Positions 8,904 through 17,592 of a DNA stretch of 36,794 nucleotides are shown in pieces. The DNA lies in assembly GCA_002455255.1 (NCBI GenBank), contig DKKL01000057.1, positions 14,075 to 50,868 on the forward strand. Reading direction: 5' to 3'. Every line of letters begins with the position of its first letter. Position 1 is the stretch's first letter. The notes beneath the pieces are model-generated. The model did not search any database. It was not told the DNA's origin and saw only the letters and a program-made list of their open reading frames with translations. The translations under genes and the position numbers were made by a program. The DNA comes from Candidatus Tepidiaquacellales bacterium UBA6667. Lineage in GTDB: Bacteria; Bacteroidota; Ignavibacteria; Tepidaquicellales; Tepidaquicellaceae.

Positions 8904-9719
8904 TTAAACTTTGTTAAATTTAAATTTAAAATCTTTGTTCTTTATCGGAGGTAGCTCTGTATTCGATTTTTTACTCATCAAATACTCCCAATATTTCAAA
9001 TATGAAAGAAATTTATATACTGAGGAGAGCGATGCTAATGTAAAGCCAGCCATCCCGTCTTTATATCCTTTGTTCACAAAAAACATTCGCAGAAATTCAG
9101 ATAATGGATTTAATAATAGTTTTCTTTTTTTAAAATTTCGATTTGATTCTATAAAATTAGTTACCTCAAGTGAGGTATATTTATTTAATCTTTCAACATA
9201 ATCAAAAATATTTTCATAAGTATAATGAATTAAATCATTTTGCAATTTAAGCGATTCAAATAAAGGATGCACAGACGAATGGATTTCTCTGTGCTCAATT
9301 TTAATTTTATGTTTGTTAAATATTCTGAACTGGTAGTCAGGATACCATTTGCCGTGCTGTATATATTTATTCAGAAAAAAAACTTTTCTCGGTATATAAA
9401 ATCCTGAAAATTTTTCTATTTCAAAATTTAACAATGAATTTTTTATTTCATTTTTTAATTTATCCTTAACTTCCTCATCTGAATCAATTATAATTATAAT
9501 ATCATTTTTACATTTTGAAATCCCAAATTCTATTTGTTTGGTATAATTAATATATTCATTCTGAATAAATACAGTGTTGAATTTATTGCAAATTGCTTGT
9601 GTTCCATCTCTGCTGTATGAATCGATTGTTACGATTTCATTAGTGAAATCTAAACTCGAAAGACATCGCTCTAATATATTTGCATTGTTATATGTCAAAA
9701 CCAAAGCACTAATTTTCAT
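8904..9719 (-). CDS. WaaE/KdtX-like family 2 glycosyltransferase
   Basis: A 271-residue family-2 transferase resembling WaaE-type LPS core beta-1,4-glucosyltransferases. Supporting features are the N-terminal ISALVLTYNNANILERCL..L (residues 3-23), EIVTIDSYSRDGT at 28-40, the metal-binding DSDEE at 79-83, and a downstream region with KYIQHGKWYPDYQFRIF and HREIHSSV in the positions typical of that group (G.YPD.q.RLf and VHE.). The C-terminal quarter contains GYKDGMAGFTLASL, a hydrophobic/amphipathic segment also seen in WaaE relatives. The start at 9719 lies inside the end of the upstream glycosyltransferase gene (11 bp overlap). The function is most likely transfer of a hexose to inner-core LPS. 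Confidence 0.87.
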   Translation of the reverse strand: MKISALVLTYNNANILERCLSSLDFTNEIVTIDSYSRDGTQAICNKFNTVFIQNEYINYTKQIEFGISKCKNDIIIIIDSDEEVKDKLKNEIKNSLLNFEIEKFSGFYIPRKVFFLNKYIQHGKWYPDYQFRIFNKHKIKIEHREIHSSVHPLFESLKLQNDLIHYTYENIFDYVERLNKYTSLEVTNFIESNRNFKKRKLLLNPLSEFLRMFFVNKGYKDGMAGFTLASLSSVYKFLSYLKYWEYLMSKKSNTELPPIKNKDFKFKFNKV

Positions 9720-10536
9720 TTTTCACAATTCCGTTTTCACAATAATGATTTATGTTATTTTTTATATTTTGAAAGTAAACAAAATTTTTATTTTCTTCTT
9801 TTGTTTTAGGATGATACAAATGGTATTGTATGGCAAGATTTTTTACAGATTTCATTTTTACACCAAGTTTTCTTAATCGCCATTCTATATCCATATCTTC
9901 ACCAATTCCGGGACCTATATAGTTCTCATCAAACCCATTAATTTTTAATAATAAATTTTTATGCAATGAAAAATTTGAACCTAAAATACTCGGATTTTTA
10001 TTTATTATTAAATTTCTGATAAATTTATTTTGGATAAAAAATCCTTCTTCAACAGAATAACTTTCCGTTTCATTTCTTTTAAAACTTTGTAGTATCATTT
10101 TAAAAGTAATATTCTCAAATGATCTGTTTTCTATTGATTCAATTGTCAAATTCGATGATAATTCTTTTCCTAAATAAACTCTTCTTCCACAAAGAACTGT
10201 ATTATTTTCTTTTTCTTCATTATGTATCTCAAGAAATTTATGATGCGGTATGCAATCTCCATCAATAAAAACTAAATAATCAGTATTACACATTGAAACA
10301 GATTTATTTAGAATTTTATTTTTCCTAAATCCCTTATTTTCCTGCCAAACATGAGTAATAGAGAAAAATTCAGATTCTTTCCAGTCTTGAATTAATTTTC
10401 TGATTTCTTCACCTGAGCCATCGTCTGATATAATTACTTCAAAATCTTTAAAAGTTTGATTTTTTAAAGCATGGAAGATTAAATTTAAATTCTCAGGTTT
10501 ATTATAAACAGAAATTATAAGACTTAGTTTATTCAA
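9709..10536 (-). CDS. Family 2 glycosyltransferase with C-terminal galactosyltransferase-like region
   Basis: The first gene of the surface-glycan operon, 275 residues. The GT-A domain starts immediately (LSLIISVYNKPENLNL). It shows ISDDGSGEE at 36-44, the donor-side NKGFRKNKILNKSV typical of chondroitin-polymerase/Glyco_transf_7C-type enzymes, and the metal motif DGD at 92-94. The C-terminal part has GPGIGEDMDIEWRLRKLG, the acceptor/catalytic ED motif of the galactosyltransferase C domain. It uses TTG at 10536; an in-frame TGA lies 12 bp upstream and no ATG is available. It is divergent from the clpB-like gene, with 126 bp between them. The sugar specificity is unknown. Confidence 0.87.
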   Translation of the reverse strand: MNKLSLIISVYNKPENLNLIFHALKNQTFKDFEVIISDDGSGEEIRKLIQDWKESEFFSITHVWQENKGFRKNKILNKSVSMCNTDYLVFIDGDCIPHHKFLEIHNEEKENNTVLCGRRVYLGKELSSNLTIESIENRSFENITFKMILQSFKRNETESYSVEEGFFIQNKFIRNLIINKNPSILGSNFSLHKNLLLKINGFDENYIGPGIGEDMDIEWRLRKLGVKMKSVKNLAIQYHLYHPKTKEENKNFVYFQNIKNNINHYCENGIVKNEN

Positions 10537-10552
10537 ATATAATTCTCAATTT

Positions 10553-10605
10553 TTGACCCGAATTAAAATATATATATTACTTTTAAAGTTATATCTATAT
10601 ATAAT
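10553..10605 (+). promoter_or_regulatory. Divergent intergenic region with a weak promoter candidate for the clpB-like gene
   Basis: The 126 bp between the glycosyltransferase start (10536, minus) and the ClpB-like start (10663, plus) must hold promoters for both directions. A perfect TATAAT occurs at 10600-10605, but the only TTGAC-like hexamer (TTGACC, 10553-10558) is 41 bp away, too far for a normal spacer. At the 17-bp position only TTACTT is present. I see no CIRCE-type inverted repeat. In such AT-rich DNA a TATAAT by chance is likely. Confidence 0.2.
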
Positions 10606-10662
10606 TCCAATTGAATTGAAAAACGAATCAATAAAAATTAAATTTTCTGAAATTCATATTTT

Positions 10663-11976
10663 ATGGCGATAAACTTTAATAAACTTACTTTAAAAGCACA
10701 GGAAGCTATTCAGTCTGCTCAGGAAATAGCTGAAGAAAACTCTAATCAACAGATTGAGCCTGAGCATATATTGTATGCACTTTTAAAAGAACCGGCAGGG
10801 ATTGTTTCATCTATTGTTTCTAAACTTGGCATAAATAAAGATTCATTGATTAACAAATCTCAGGAGTTAATTAACAAATTTCCGAAAATTTCAGGAGGAA
10901 GTTCTTCTAATATTACACTATCCAGAGATTCAAATGATGTTTTAGAAGCGGCTTTTAAAGAAGCATCGGTTATGAAAGATGAATATGTTTCTGTTGAACA
11001 TATTTTTATTGGTTTATCTGAAAATAAAAGAGCACAAATTTCAATTTATTTGAGAGATGAAGGTGCAAATAAAAATAACATATTAAAAATATTGAAAGAT
11101 GTAAGAGGTTCAGGGAGAGTTACTGCTCAGAATCCTGAAGAGACTTTTCAATCATTAGAAAAATATGGAAGAAACCTGAATGAACTTGCAGCAAAAGGGA
11201 AACTTGATCCTGTAATCGGAAGAGATGAGGAAATCAGAAGAGTATTACAGGTATTATCAAGAAGAACAAAAAATAATCCTGTATTAATTGGCGAACCTGG
11301 AGTAGGGAAAACGGCAATTGCTGAGGGTATTGCTTTCAGAATTGTTCAAGGTGATATTCCTGAAAACCTTAAAGATACTACAATTGTAGCATTAGATATG
11401 GGAGCATTAGTTGCAGGAGCACAATACAGAGGACAATTTGAAGAAAGATTAAAAGCCGTATTAAAAGAAGTTAAAGAATCACAGGGTAAAATTATTTTAT
11501 TTATAGATGAATTGCATTTGGTCGTTGGTGCAGGGGCAACTCAAGGTTCTATGGATGCATCAAATTTATTAAAACCAGAACTTGCAAGAGGTGAACTCAG
11601 ATGTATTGGTGCTACTACTCTTGATGAATATAGAAAGTATATTGAAAAAGATCCTGCACTCGAAAGAAGGTTCCAGCCGGTTATTGTCGGTCAACCGGAT
11701 GTAGAAGATACTATCTCTATATTACGAGGATTAAAAGAAAAATATGAAGTCCATCATGGAGTTAGAATTACTGATGCTGCTATAGTTGCAGCGGCACAAC
11801 TTTCAGACAGATATATTTCTGACAGATTTTTACCTGATAAAGCAATTGATTTGGTTGATGAAGCTGCATCAAAATTGAGGATTGAAATTGATTCTATGCC
11901 TGAAGAACTTGATAATATAGAAAGAAGAATTAAACAACTTGAAATCGAAAGAGAAGCATTAAAAAGGGAAATATAA
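10663..11976 (+). CDS. Truncated ClpB: N-domain plus first AAA+ domain only
   Basis: This 437-residue protein is a clear ClpB over its whole length but only about half of the usual 850-870 residues. It has the Clp N-domain (1-150) and NBD1 with Walker A GEPGVGKT at 210-217, pore-loop Tyr255 in AQYRGQFEERL, Walker B ILFIDE at 278-283, sensor GATT at 316-319 and arginine finger ERR at 334-336. It stops with TAA at the first helix of the middle domain (EREALKREI). The rest of the coiled coil and all of NBD2 are absent, and 11977-12295 encodes an unrelated transporter, so this is not a simple frameshift. Full ClpB is a hexameric disaggregase working with DnaK; without NBD2, assembly and disaggregation are doubtful. 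It may be a natural short form, a deletion remnant or an assembly join. The start ATG has no Shine-Dalgarno. Confidence 0.9.
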   Translation: MAINFNKLTLKAQEAIQSAQEIAEENSNQQIEPEHILYALLKEPAGIVSSIVSKLGINKDSLINKSQELINKFPKISGGSSSNITLSRDSNDVLEAAFKEASVMKDEYVSVEHIFIGLSENKRAQISIYLRDEGANKNNILKILKDVRGSGRVTAQNPEETFQSLEKYGRNLNELAAKGKLDPVIGRDEEIRRVLQVLSRRTKNNPVLIGEPGVGKTAIAEGIAFRIVQGDIPENLKDTTIVALDMGALVAGAQYRGQFEERLKAVLKEVKESQGKIILFIDELHLVVGAGATQGSMDASNLLKPELARGELRCIGATTLDEYRKYIEKDPALERRFQPVIVGQPDVEDTISILRGLKEKYEVHHGVRITDAAIVAAAQLSDRYISDRFLPDKAIDLVDEAASKLRIEIDSMPEELDNIERRIKQLEIEREALKREI

Positions 11977-11977
11977 T

Positions 11978-12295
11978 ATGTCATGGATAATATTAATTAT
12001 TGCAGGGTTGTTTGAAATTTGTTGGGCTATAGGATTGAAATATTCCGAAGGTTTTACAAATCTGAAATGGAGTATTTTTACAATTGTTACTTTAGGATTC
12101 AGTATGTTTCTTCTTGCATATTCACTTAAAAGTTTACCAGTAGGTACTGCTTATGCAGTTTGGACGGGAATAGGGGCAACAGGAACCGCAATTTTGGGAA
12201 TGATACTTTTTAATGAATCAAGAGATTTTCTTAGAATATTTTTTATATTGTTGATTGTTTCAGGAATTGTCGGGTTGAAGTTCGCTACAAAATAG
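11978..12295 (+). CDS. gdx: SMR-family exporter, Gdx/SugE-type (probable guanidinium exporter)
   Basis: A complete 105-residue small multidrug resistance protein with four membrane helices. It matches the SugE/Gdx subgroup closely: MSWIILIIAGLFEICWAIGL at the N-terminus with the essential Glu13, LKSLPVGTAYAVWTGIGA at about 50-67 and a final helix ending GIVGLKFATK. Characterised members of this subgroup export guanidinium as antiparallel dimers in exchange for protons. The start lies 1 bp after the stop of the truncated clpB, and the clpB end supplies an AAGGGA at 11964-11969 that could act as ribosome binding site. Gdx genes are often under guanidine riboswitches, but there is no leader here. 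The 3' end overlaps the convergent TPR gene by 11 bp. Confidence 0.92.
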   Translation: MSWIILIIAGLFEICWAIGLKYSEGFTNLKWSIFTIVTLGFSMFLLAYSLKSLPVGTAYAVWTGIGATGTAILGMILFNESRDFLRIFFILLIVSGIVGLKFATK

Positions 12296-13586
12296 TTAGA
12301 TTTATCTCGTTTAATTTTTTTAAAACCAGATTTATTTCACTTTTGTTTTGCAATTCTTTTTTATTTTTTAATAAATTCAGATAGTTGATTTTATTTTTAT
12401 AAAAGTTTGCTTTTTCTGTATTATTTAGCCTTGAATATATCTCTGCGTATTCTTTGCAAACCGGAATCATATCTCCAAAGTCTGCTGATTTTTCACATAC
12501 CTTCATTGCTTCATTGAGCAACTCAAATATCTCATCATCACCCAATTCTTTTTTATACAATTTCAAAAATTTTATAACTGTTTCAATATATAAATCATTT
12601 TTTTCTAATTTTAGAAATATATCTATTGCTTTTCTAAAATATATTCTTGAATTAGTAAAATCATCAACAAAAAAGTAGTATTCAGCAATATTATCAAAAG
12701 CAATTCCGATTTCCTTGTTCTCATCTTTATTAAATCCCAAAAATTTATCGAAATTAACTTTTGCAGATTCAAATTTGTTTAACTTTAACAAAACAATTCC
12801 GAAATGCAGATAGTATTCAAATGAGATATAACTGTTACCTGATTTTTCTATTAACTCAAGTGAGTTTTTGTAATATTTGTAAGCAATCTCAAATTCATTT
12901 TTTTTAAAATAATTATTCCCAATATAAAAAAGCATTATTCCTTTTTTGTATTCGTTATTCTCCAAATCATAATATTTTAATAACTCTTCGTTTATTTCAT
13001 TTGATTTTATAATTTCATCAATTTCAGAATATAACAATGAAATTTTTTCAAGAAATAAAGCATATTTATATTTATTGTTTGAACCCTTGAAAATTCTATG
13101 GCACTCCTGTATAATATTTACTGCTTTCTCATATGATTTATTAAAAATATAAATTGTTAATAAATTTAAACACAATGTTATAATAAATTTATCGTCATAC
13201 AATGCTTTAGCAATCTTCATTGAATTTTCAAACGCTTGAGTTGCCTTTTCATAATTATTGATATAAGAGTAATTGTATCCAATCAAATTAAATGTTCTCA
13301 TTAATCCATTATTTAAACCAATTTTATTGCAATGATTTTCGCATTCCGAAAGATCTTCAAGAGATTTTAAAAACTCATGTATCCCTGAATAATTTGATGC
13401 TCTTAAAAGCAAACATTCAAAAACCATTTCAAAGATTTCTTCTTCCAAATATATATCCAATGCTTTGTTAACTATATCTATTGAAGTTTCAAAATCATTT
13501 GCTTCATATAGTTTACGTGCTTGTGAATAAAAATTTTCAGCAATATTTAATCTGTCATTTTCTATAACTGCTGTTTTGGATAACAT
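12285..13586 (-). CDS. TPR-repeat protein (paralogue of the next gene upstream)
   Basis: A 433-residue soluble protein built of helical tetratricopeptide-like repeats for nearly its whole length, with recognisable units such as FYSQARKLYEANDFETSIDIVNKALDI, NYEKATQAFENSMKIAKAL and EIAYKYYKNSLELIEK. There is no signal peptide, membrane segment or catalytic domain. It is collinear with the neighbouring 428-residue gene: both share a C-rich DLSECENHC / ILDECEKLC segment, a YNYSYINNYEKATQAFENS / NNLAYLINYEHATVAFENS segment and a Lys/Asn-rich C-terminus ending in LNEINLTIL / INSLNLEI. This points to tandem duplication. It lies downstream of a TPR-histidine kinase and is probably a scaffold or sensor partner; the function is unknown. 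Confidence 0.85.
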   Translation of the reverse strand: MLSKTAVIENDRLNIAENFYSQARKLYEANDFETSIDIVNKALDIYLEEEIFEMVFECLLLRASNYSGIHEFLKSLEDLSECENHCNKIGLNNGLMRTFNLIGYNYSYINNYEKATQAFENSMKIAKALYDDKFIITLCLNLLTIYIFNKSYEKAVNIIQECHRIFKGSNNKYKYALFLEKISLLYSEIDEIIKSNEINEELLKYYDLENNEYKKGIMLFYIGNNYFKKNEFEIAYKYYKNSLELIEKSGNSYISFEYYLHFGIVLLKLNKFESAKVNFDKFLGFNKDENKEIGIAFDNIAEYYFFVDDFTNSRIYFRKAIDIFLKLEKNDLYIETVIKFLKLYKKELGDDEIFELLNEAMKVCEKSADFGDMIPVCKEYAEIYSRLNNTEKANFYKNKINYLNLLKNKKELQNKSEINLVLKKLNEINLTIL

Positions 13587-13647
13587 AATTTTCTAATTCT
13601 AAAATAAAAAGGGAATTATTAATTTGAAAATATAACCTGATAATGTT

Positions 13648-14934
13648 TCATATTTCTAAGTTTAAGCTATTGATATCATTTATAAGGTTTTTAATCTCAT
13701 CCTCAGCTTTTTGGACTTTTTTCTGTTTTATTAATTTCAGATAGTTAAGTTTATTTTCATAAAATTTAACTCTTTCAAAATTTTTTTGTATGTTATAAAT
13801 TTTTATGAATTCTTCGCATAAATTTATCAATTCAATAAAATGACTTTTCTTTTCGCAAAGTTTTAAAGCACTTTCCAATATATTTATTGCTTCATTTGTT
13901 TCAGAATTATCTGTTAAATAGTTTGATAATTTAATTGAGATTTCTGAAATTTTATCAACTCTTTCTATTGAATAAAAAATTTCAAGTGATTTATAATAAT
14001 TTTCTTTTACCTTCTCTCCATTTTTTAGTTTTAAGTTTAACTCGGCTAACGATTCGTGCAGCATACCAAAATACAGCTGATTTTCATTTGGCTCTGATAA
14101 AAATTTATTGAAATATATTTCTGCTTTTTCAAGATTCCCAAGTTTTAAGTGAGTATTCCCGAGATTTAAAAAATATACTACCTTTATAAAATCTATTTTC
14201 AATTTCTCCTTCAAATTGTATGAATTTTCGTAATAAATTAAGGCGTTCTCATATTTTTCTTTTGTGTAATAAATCAGACCTATATACAACATAATATTAC
14301 TTAATCTCAATTCGTTTTTTTCGTTTTCCAAATAGTTATTAAGCGTTGCATAAATTTCAAATGATTTATCATACATTTTCATATCATAAAAAAGTAATGC
14401 GATTTTTTCGAGAAATTTAGAAAACAATTCTTTGTTATCTGTACCTTTTAAAATCCTGTAACTTTCATTAATTACTATTAATGCTTTTTTGTAATTTTTT
14501 AGTATTGTATAGATTGTTAATAAATTTAAACTTGATGTGATTATACTTTTTTGATTATAAAGAGATTTTGCGATTTTCAGAGAATTTTCAAAAGCAACAG
14601 TTGCGTGTTCGTAGTTTATCAAATATGCCAGATTATTGCCTTTGCTGTTATAAGTTTTCATTAACCCTTCATTCAGTTCATGCTTGATGCACAATTTCTC
14701 ACATTCGTCTAAGATAACAAGTGCTTTGCTAAATTCAGATTTACCTGAATAGTTAACCGCTATCAAAAGTAAACACTCTTGAATTTTTTCGTATGCATTC
14801 AGTTTCTTATATATTATTAGGGATTTTTCTATCAGTTCAAGAGATAAGTCAAATTTATTATTCTCGTAATATTGACGGGCTTTGTTTTTTAGCTCTTCGG
14901 CTAAATCATAGTCATCAGATAGTGATAACGGCAT
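13648..14934 (-). CDS. TPR-repeat protein
   Basis: A 428-residue cytosolic TPR protein, collinear with the 433-residue protein encoded 61 bp downstream. Repeat units include KNKARQYYENNKFDLSLELI, FSKALVILDECEKLC, YEHATVAFENSLKIAKSL and YENALIYYENSYNLKEKL. The ATG lies 10 bp after the stop of the TPR-histidine kinase, so it is probably co-expressed with that kinase, whose N-terminal half is also TPR. No enzymatic domain is present. It could compete with or modulate the kinase's TPR sensor, but this is inferred from position only. Confidence 0.85.
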   Translation of the reverse strand: MPLSLSDDYDLAEELKNKARQYYENNKFDLSLELIEKSLIIYKKLNAYEKIQECLLLIAVNYSGKSEFSKALVILDECEKLCIKHELNEGLMKTYNSKGNNLAYLINYEHATVAFENSLKIAKSLYNQKSIITSSLNLLTIYTILKNYKKALIVINESYRILKGTDNKELFSKFLEKIALLFYDMKMYDKSFEIYATLNNYLENEKNELRLSNIMLYIGLIYYTKEKYENALIYYENSYNLKEKLKIDFIKVVYFLNLGNTHLKLGNLEKAEIYFNKFLSEPNENQLYFGMLHESLAELNLKLKNGEKVKENYYKSLEIFYSIERVDKISEISIKLSNYLTDNSETNEAINILESALKLCEKKSHFIELINLCEEFIKIYNIQKNFERVKFYENKLNYLKLIKQKKVQKAEDEIKNLINDINSLNLEI

Positions 14935-14944
14935 AGAAAGTTAT

Positions 14945-17020
14945 TTAAACTTTAAATTTCAGATTAAAGGTTGTTCCTTTTTCCTGATGAGTTTCAACTT
15001 CAATTTTACCTTTTAATAAATCTACCAATCGCTTTACGATTGATAATCCTAAACCCATACCCTCAAAATTTCTAACGAGTCCTTCGCTTCCTTGCCTGAA
15101 TGAATCAAAAATTACATTTAATTGTTTTTCTTCTATCCCTATTCCGGTATCGGATATTTTTATTATCAAATTGTCTTCATCTTTATACAGGATAATATCT
15201 ATGCTGCCTTGCTTTGTGAATTTTATAGAATTATCAAGAATATTTTTGAGTATTTTTCTTATGGCACTTTTGTCAAGATTAACTTCAATTTTGGGTTTTG
15301 AAGTTATCAAGTTAATTCTTAAATGTTTTTTGTCTGCTTTTTTACGAAGTGATTTTATAGTTTCTTTTACTACAAGGATTAAATCAAAATCAGAATAAAA
15401 CGCTGAATAATTATCGTTTTCAAGTTCTGTAAATTCAAGTATCTGATTTATCGATGTCATTAATCTTTCAGCACTTTCATGAACGGTATCTGCTATATCG
15501 TATTCTTCCGTATTATTTATTGCTATTTCTTTTAATAACTCTGTTAACCCCAAAATTCCATTCATTGGTGTCCTTAATTCATGACTCATATTCGCAAGGA
15601 AAATAGATTTTATGTTACTCATTTCCTCTGCTTTATCTTTTGCTTCTTTTAGTAATTTTTCGTTTTCAATTAATATCTCATTTTTAATTTTTAGTTCGTT
15701 ATATAAAACCTCGAGTTTATTCTTCTGATTCGCAATTTCTTTGTATAATTCTTTTTCGCGTTTTTCTTTTTCGTATTTTAATTTTAAATCTGCAATGTGT
15801 TTATTATACTCTTCTTTTAGAAATTTATCCTTTATATCATTATGCAGTTTGAGATAATAATAAGAATTCTCAAAATCTTCTTTTTGGGCATTTACCTCTG
15901 AAAGGTTCAGGTAACATTCCTGAACTACTGCATTTATTTTATTTTCTTTGGAAATCTCAAGTGATTTTTTAAGAAATTCTTCCGCCTTATCATAATCTTT
16001 CTGTGTTATATAATATTCACCGATTGACATAAAAACATTTGCAAGTCCAATCTGATTTTTTATCTCTGTATTTATTTCGATTGCCTCTTCAAAGTAATGC
16101 ATCGGATCTTCCGACCCAAAATTTATCTGTAATTCTGCAATTTTTATTAATGCATATCCTGTGGCAAGTTTATCTCCGACTTCTTTGGAGTAATCAAGTG
16201 CTTTTTTCTGATAATCAAGTGCTTTTTCAAATTCCTGCTTCTCAGCATAACATACACCCATATTACTTAGAATTTGCGAAACACCTCTTTTTATTTCCAA
16301 AGATATTAAAATATTGTATGCCTGTTCAAAATTTTCAAGAGCGAGATTATATTCTTTCAGACTTTTATATACATTCCCGATATTGTTTAGAGTTATGGCG
16401 ATTGATTGTTTTTGATTTAATTCCTCCTGAATATTATATGCCTTAAAAAAATAATCTAAAGCCGAATATAAATCTCCTGTATGTGCATTCAGATTTCCTA
16501 TACTGCTGTATGATACTGCAAGCCCTTCTTTATCGTTAGTCTTTAAATCAATTTCGTGTGCTTTATAATAAAGCTTTGAGGCATCTTCAAGTTTTCCAAT
16601 GTCTTTATATAAATTACCAAGATTTACACTGCTAATACTTATTCCTCTTAAAAACTGTACTGATTCATTTAACTCAAGTGCTTTTTTATAATACTTAATT
16701 GCCTCATCTGTTTCACCAAGATTTACAAAACAATTCCCAAGTTGATTATAAGTTCTTCCGAGTTGTATTTCATTATTTAGTTTTTCTCTTATCTCAAGAC
16801 ATCTGAAAAGGTTGTTCAGAGCATTTTTAAAATTTCCAAGTCGTGAATAAGTTAAGCTAATATCACTAAGGCAATTAGCAACTTCTTCAACATTATTCAT
16901 TTTTTCAAAAAGCTCTCGCGACTTCTCAAAATATAATAAAGATTCGTTGAATCTTTCATTCCTAAGAAGATCTTTACCGGTTTCTAATAAATTATATGCT
17001 TCTCTTTGAGATTTTTTCAA
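14945..17020 (-). CDS. Cytosolic TPR-sensor histidine kinase
   Basis: A 691-residue protein with no signal peptide or membrane helix. Residues 8-395 are about ten TPR repeats of the 40-residue TPR_12 type (for example GRTYNQLGNCFVNLGETDEAIKYYKKALEL). A coiled coil follows at about 400-470. The HisKA domain has the H-box FLANMSHELRTPMNG with phospho-acceptor His480. The HATPase_c domain has the N-box KNILDNSIKFT (592-602), G1 DTGIGIE (624-630) and G2 GMGLGLS (654-660). All kinase motifs are intact. There is no receiver domain in the protein and no response regulator gene in the window, so its target is encoded elsewhere. It starts at TTG 17020; the 84 bp upstream may hold its own promoter. Confidence 0.93.
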   Translation of the reverse strand: MKKSQREAYNLLETGKDLLRNERFNESLLYFEKSRELFEKMNNVEEVANCLSDISLTYSRLGNFKNALNNLFRCLEIREKLNNEIQLGRTYNQLGNCFVNLGETDEAIKYYKKALELNESVQFLRGISISSVNLGNLYKDIGKLEDASKLYYKAHEIDLKTNDKEGLAVSYSSIGNLNAHTGDLYSALDYFFKAYNIQEELNQKQSIAITLNNIGNVYKSLKEYNLALENFEQAYNILISLEIKRGVSQILSNMGVCYAEKQEFEKALDYQKKALDYSKEVGDKLATGYALIKIAELQINFGSEDPMHYFEEAIEINTEIKNQIGLANVFMSIGEYYITQKDYDKAEEFLKKSLEISKENKINAVVQECYLNLSEVNAQKEDFENSYYYLKLHNDIKDKFLKEEYNKHIADLKLKYEKEKREKELYKEIANQKNKLEVLYNELKIKNEILIENEKLLKEAKDKAEEMSNIKSIFLANMSHELRTPMNGILGLTELLKEIAINNTEEYDIADTVHESAERLMTSINQILEFTELENDNYSAFYSDFDLILVVKETIKSLRKKADKKHLRINLITSKPKIEVNLDKSAIRKILKNILDNSIKFTKQGSIDIILYKDEDNLIIKISDTGIGIEEKQLNVIFDSFRQGSEGLVRNFEGMGLGLSIVKRLVDLLKGKIEVETHQEKGTTFNLKFKV

Positions 17021-17104
17021 TTTTGAATATTAATGTCCGATTTAAGATAAGAAAAAATATTTTAGAAAAAAATATATTTCTGATTTAATATTAGAGTAGT
17101 TAGA

Positions 17105-17584
17105 TTAAGAGATTTTAAGTGATTTATTATATCTCAGATATAACAATAATCCCGCTATAGGAATTAAAAAGTCAGTGTACATTATTATTCCGGCATTATT
17201 TTCTGAATAGTTGCCGTGAGCCACCATTTGATAAACATGCCCAATTCCATCCCCGAAAAGAAAAATACCACTTGATATAATAGTGGAAAGCCAAAACCCC
17301 TTTCTGAACCAAATACCCATAACAGCAGCAATTCCGAATCCGAGATTTGCAAGACCAACTTCTGTTTGAAAAGGAGAACCTGGGCTCCAACCGATAGATT
17401 CTGCTATCTGATTAGGAATTAACAAATGACCTGCTGCTGCAAGAAGAGATGAACCCCCGATTACAACAACAATGAAATTTAATAGTATAATTTCAATTCT
17501 TTTATTTTCATCTTTGAAGGCTTTTTTATAAGCGAGATGAATTAGTGTAGTTATAATTGCAAAAATAATAAAATATAATGTCAT
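17105..17584 (-). CDS. DUF6790-type small integral membrane protein
   Basis: A 159-residue protein with four hydrophobic segments (about 1-18, 29-52, 73-110 and 135-151). It carries GHLLIPNQIAESIGWSPGSPFQ..VGLANLGFG, GFWLSTIISSGIFLFGDGIGH and a conserved-looking NNAG near 126-131, the pattern I associate with the DUF6790 family. The function of that family is unknown. It begins 8 bp after the acyl-CoA carboxylase beta gene in the same direction, so the two are probably co-transcribed. The conserved polar residues within membrane segments (GH, DG.GH) could bind a ligand or metal, but that is speculation. Confidence 0.75.
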   Translation of the reverse strand: MTLYFIIFAIITTLIHLAYKKAFKDENKRIEIILLNFIVVVIGGSSLLAAAGHLLIPNQIAESIGWSPGSPFQTEVGLANLGFGIAAVMGIWFRKGFWLSTIISSGIFLFGDGIGHVYQMVAHGNYSENNAGIIMYTDFLIPIAGLLLYLRYNKSLKIS

Positions 17585-17592
17585 AATATTTA

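Noticed and set aside
11900..11978. Upstream riboswitch (guanidine-I type) for the Gdx/SugE gene
   Set aside because: Only 1 bp separates it from the truncated clpB, so there is no leader in which such an RNA could fold, and the conserved riboswitch elements are not seen in the clpB end.
11977..12300. Frameshift as the cause of the short ClpB
   Set aside because: No frame after 11976 encodes middle-domain or NBD2 motifs; the DNA there encodes a complete unrelated SMR protein. A point frameshift cannot explain the loss.
16039..16446. A 135-codon plus-strand frame within the TPR-kinase gene
   Set aside because: It lies opposite conserved TPR repeats, and its composition follows the repeat pattern of the real gene.
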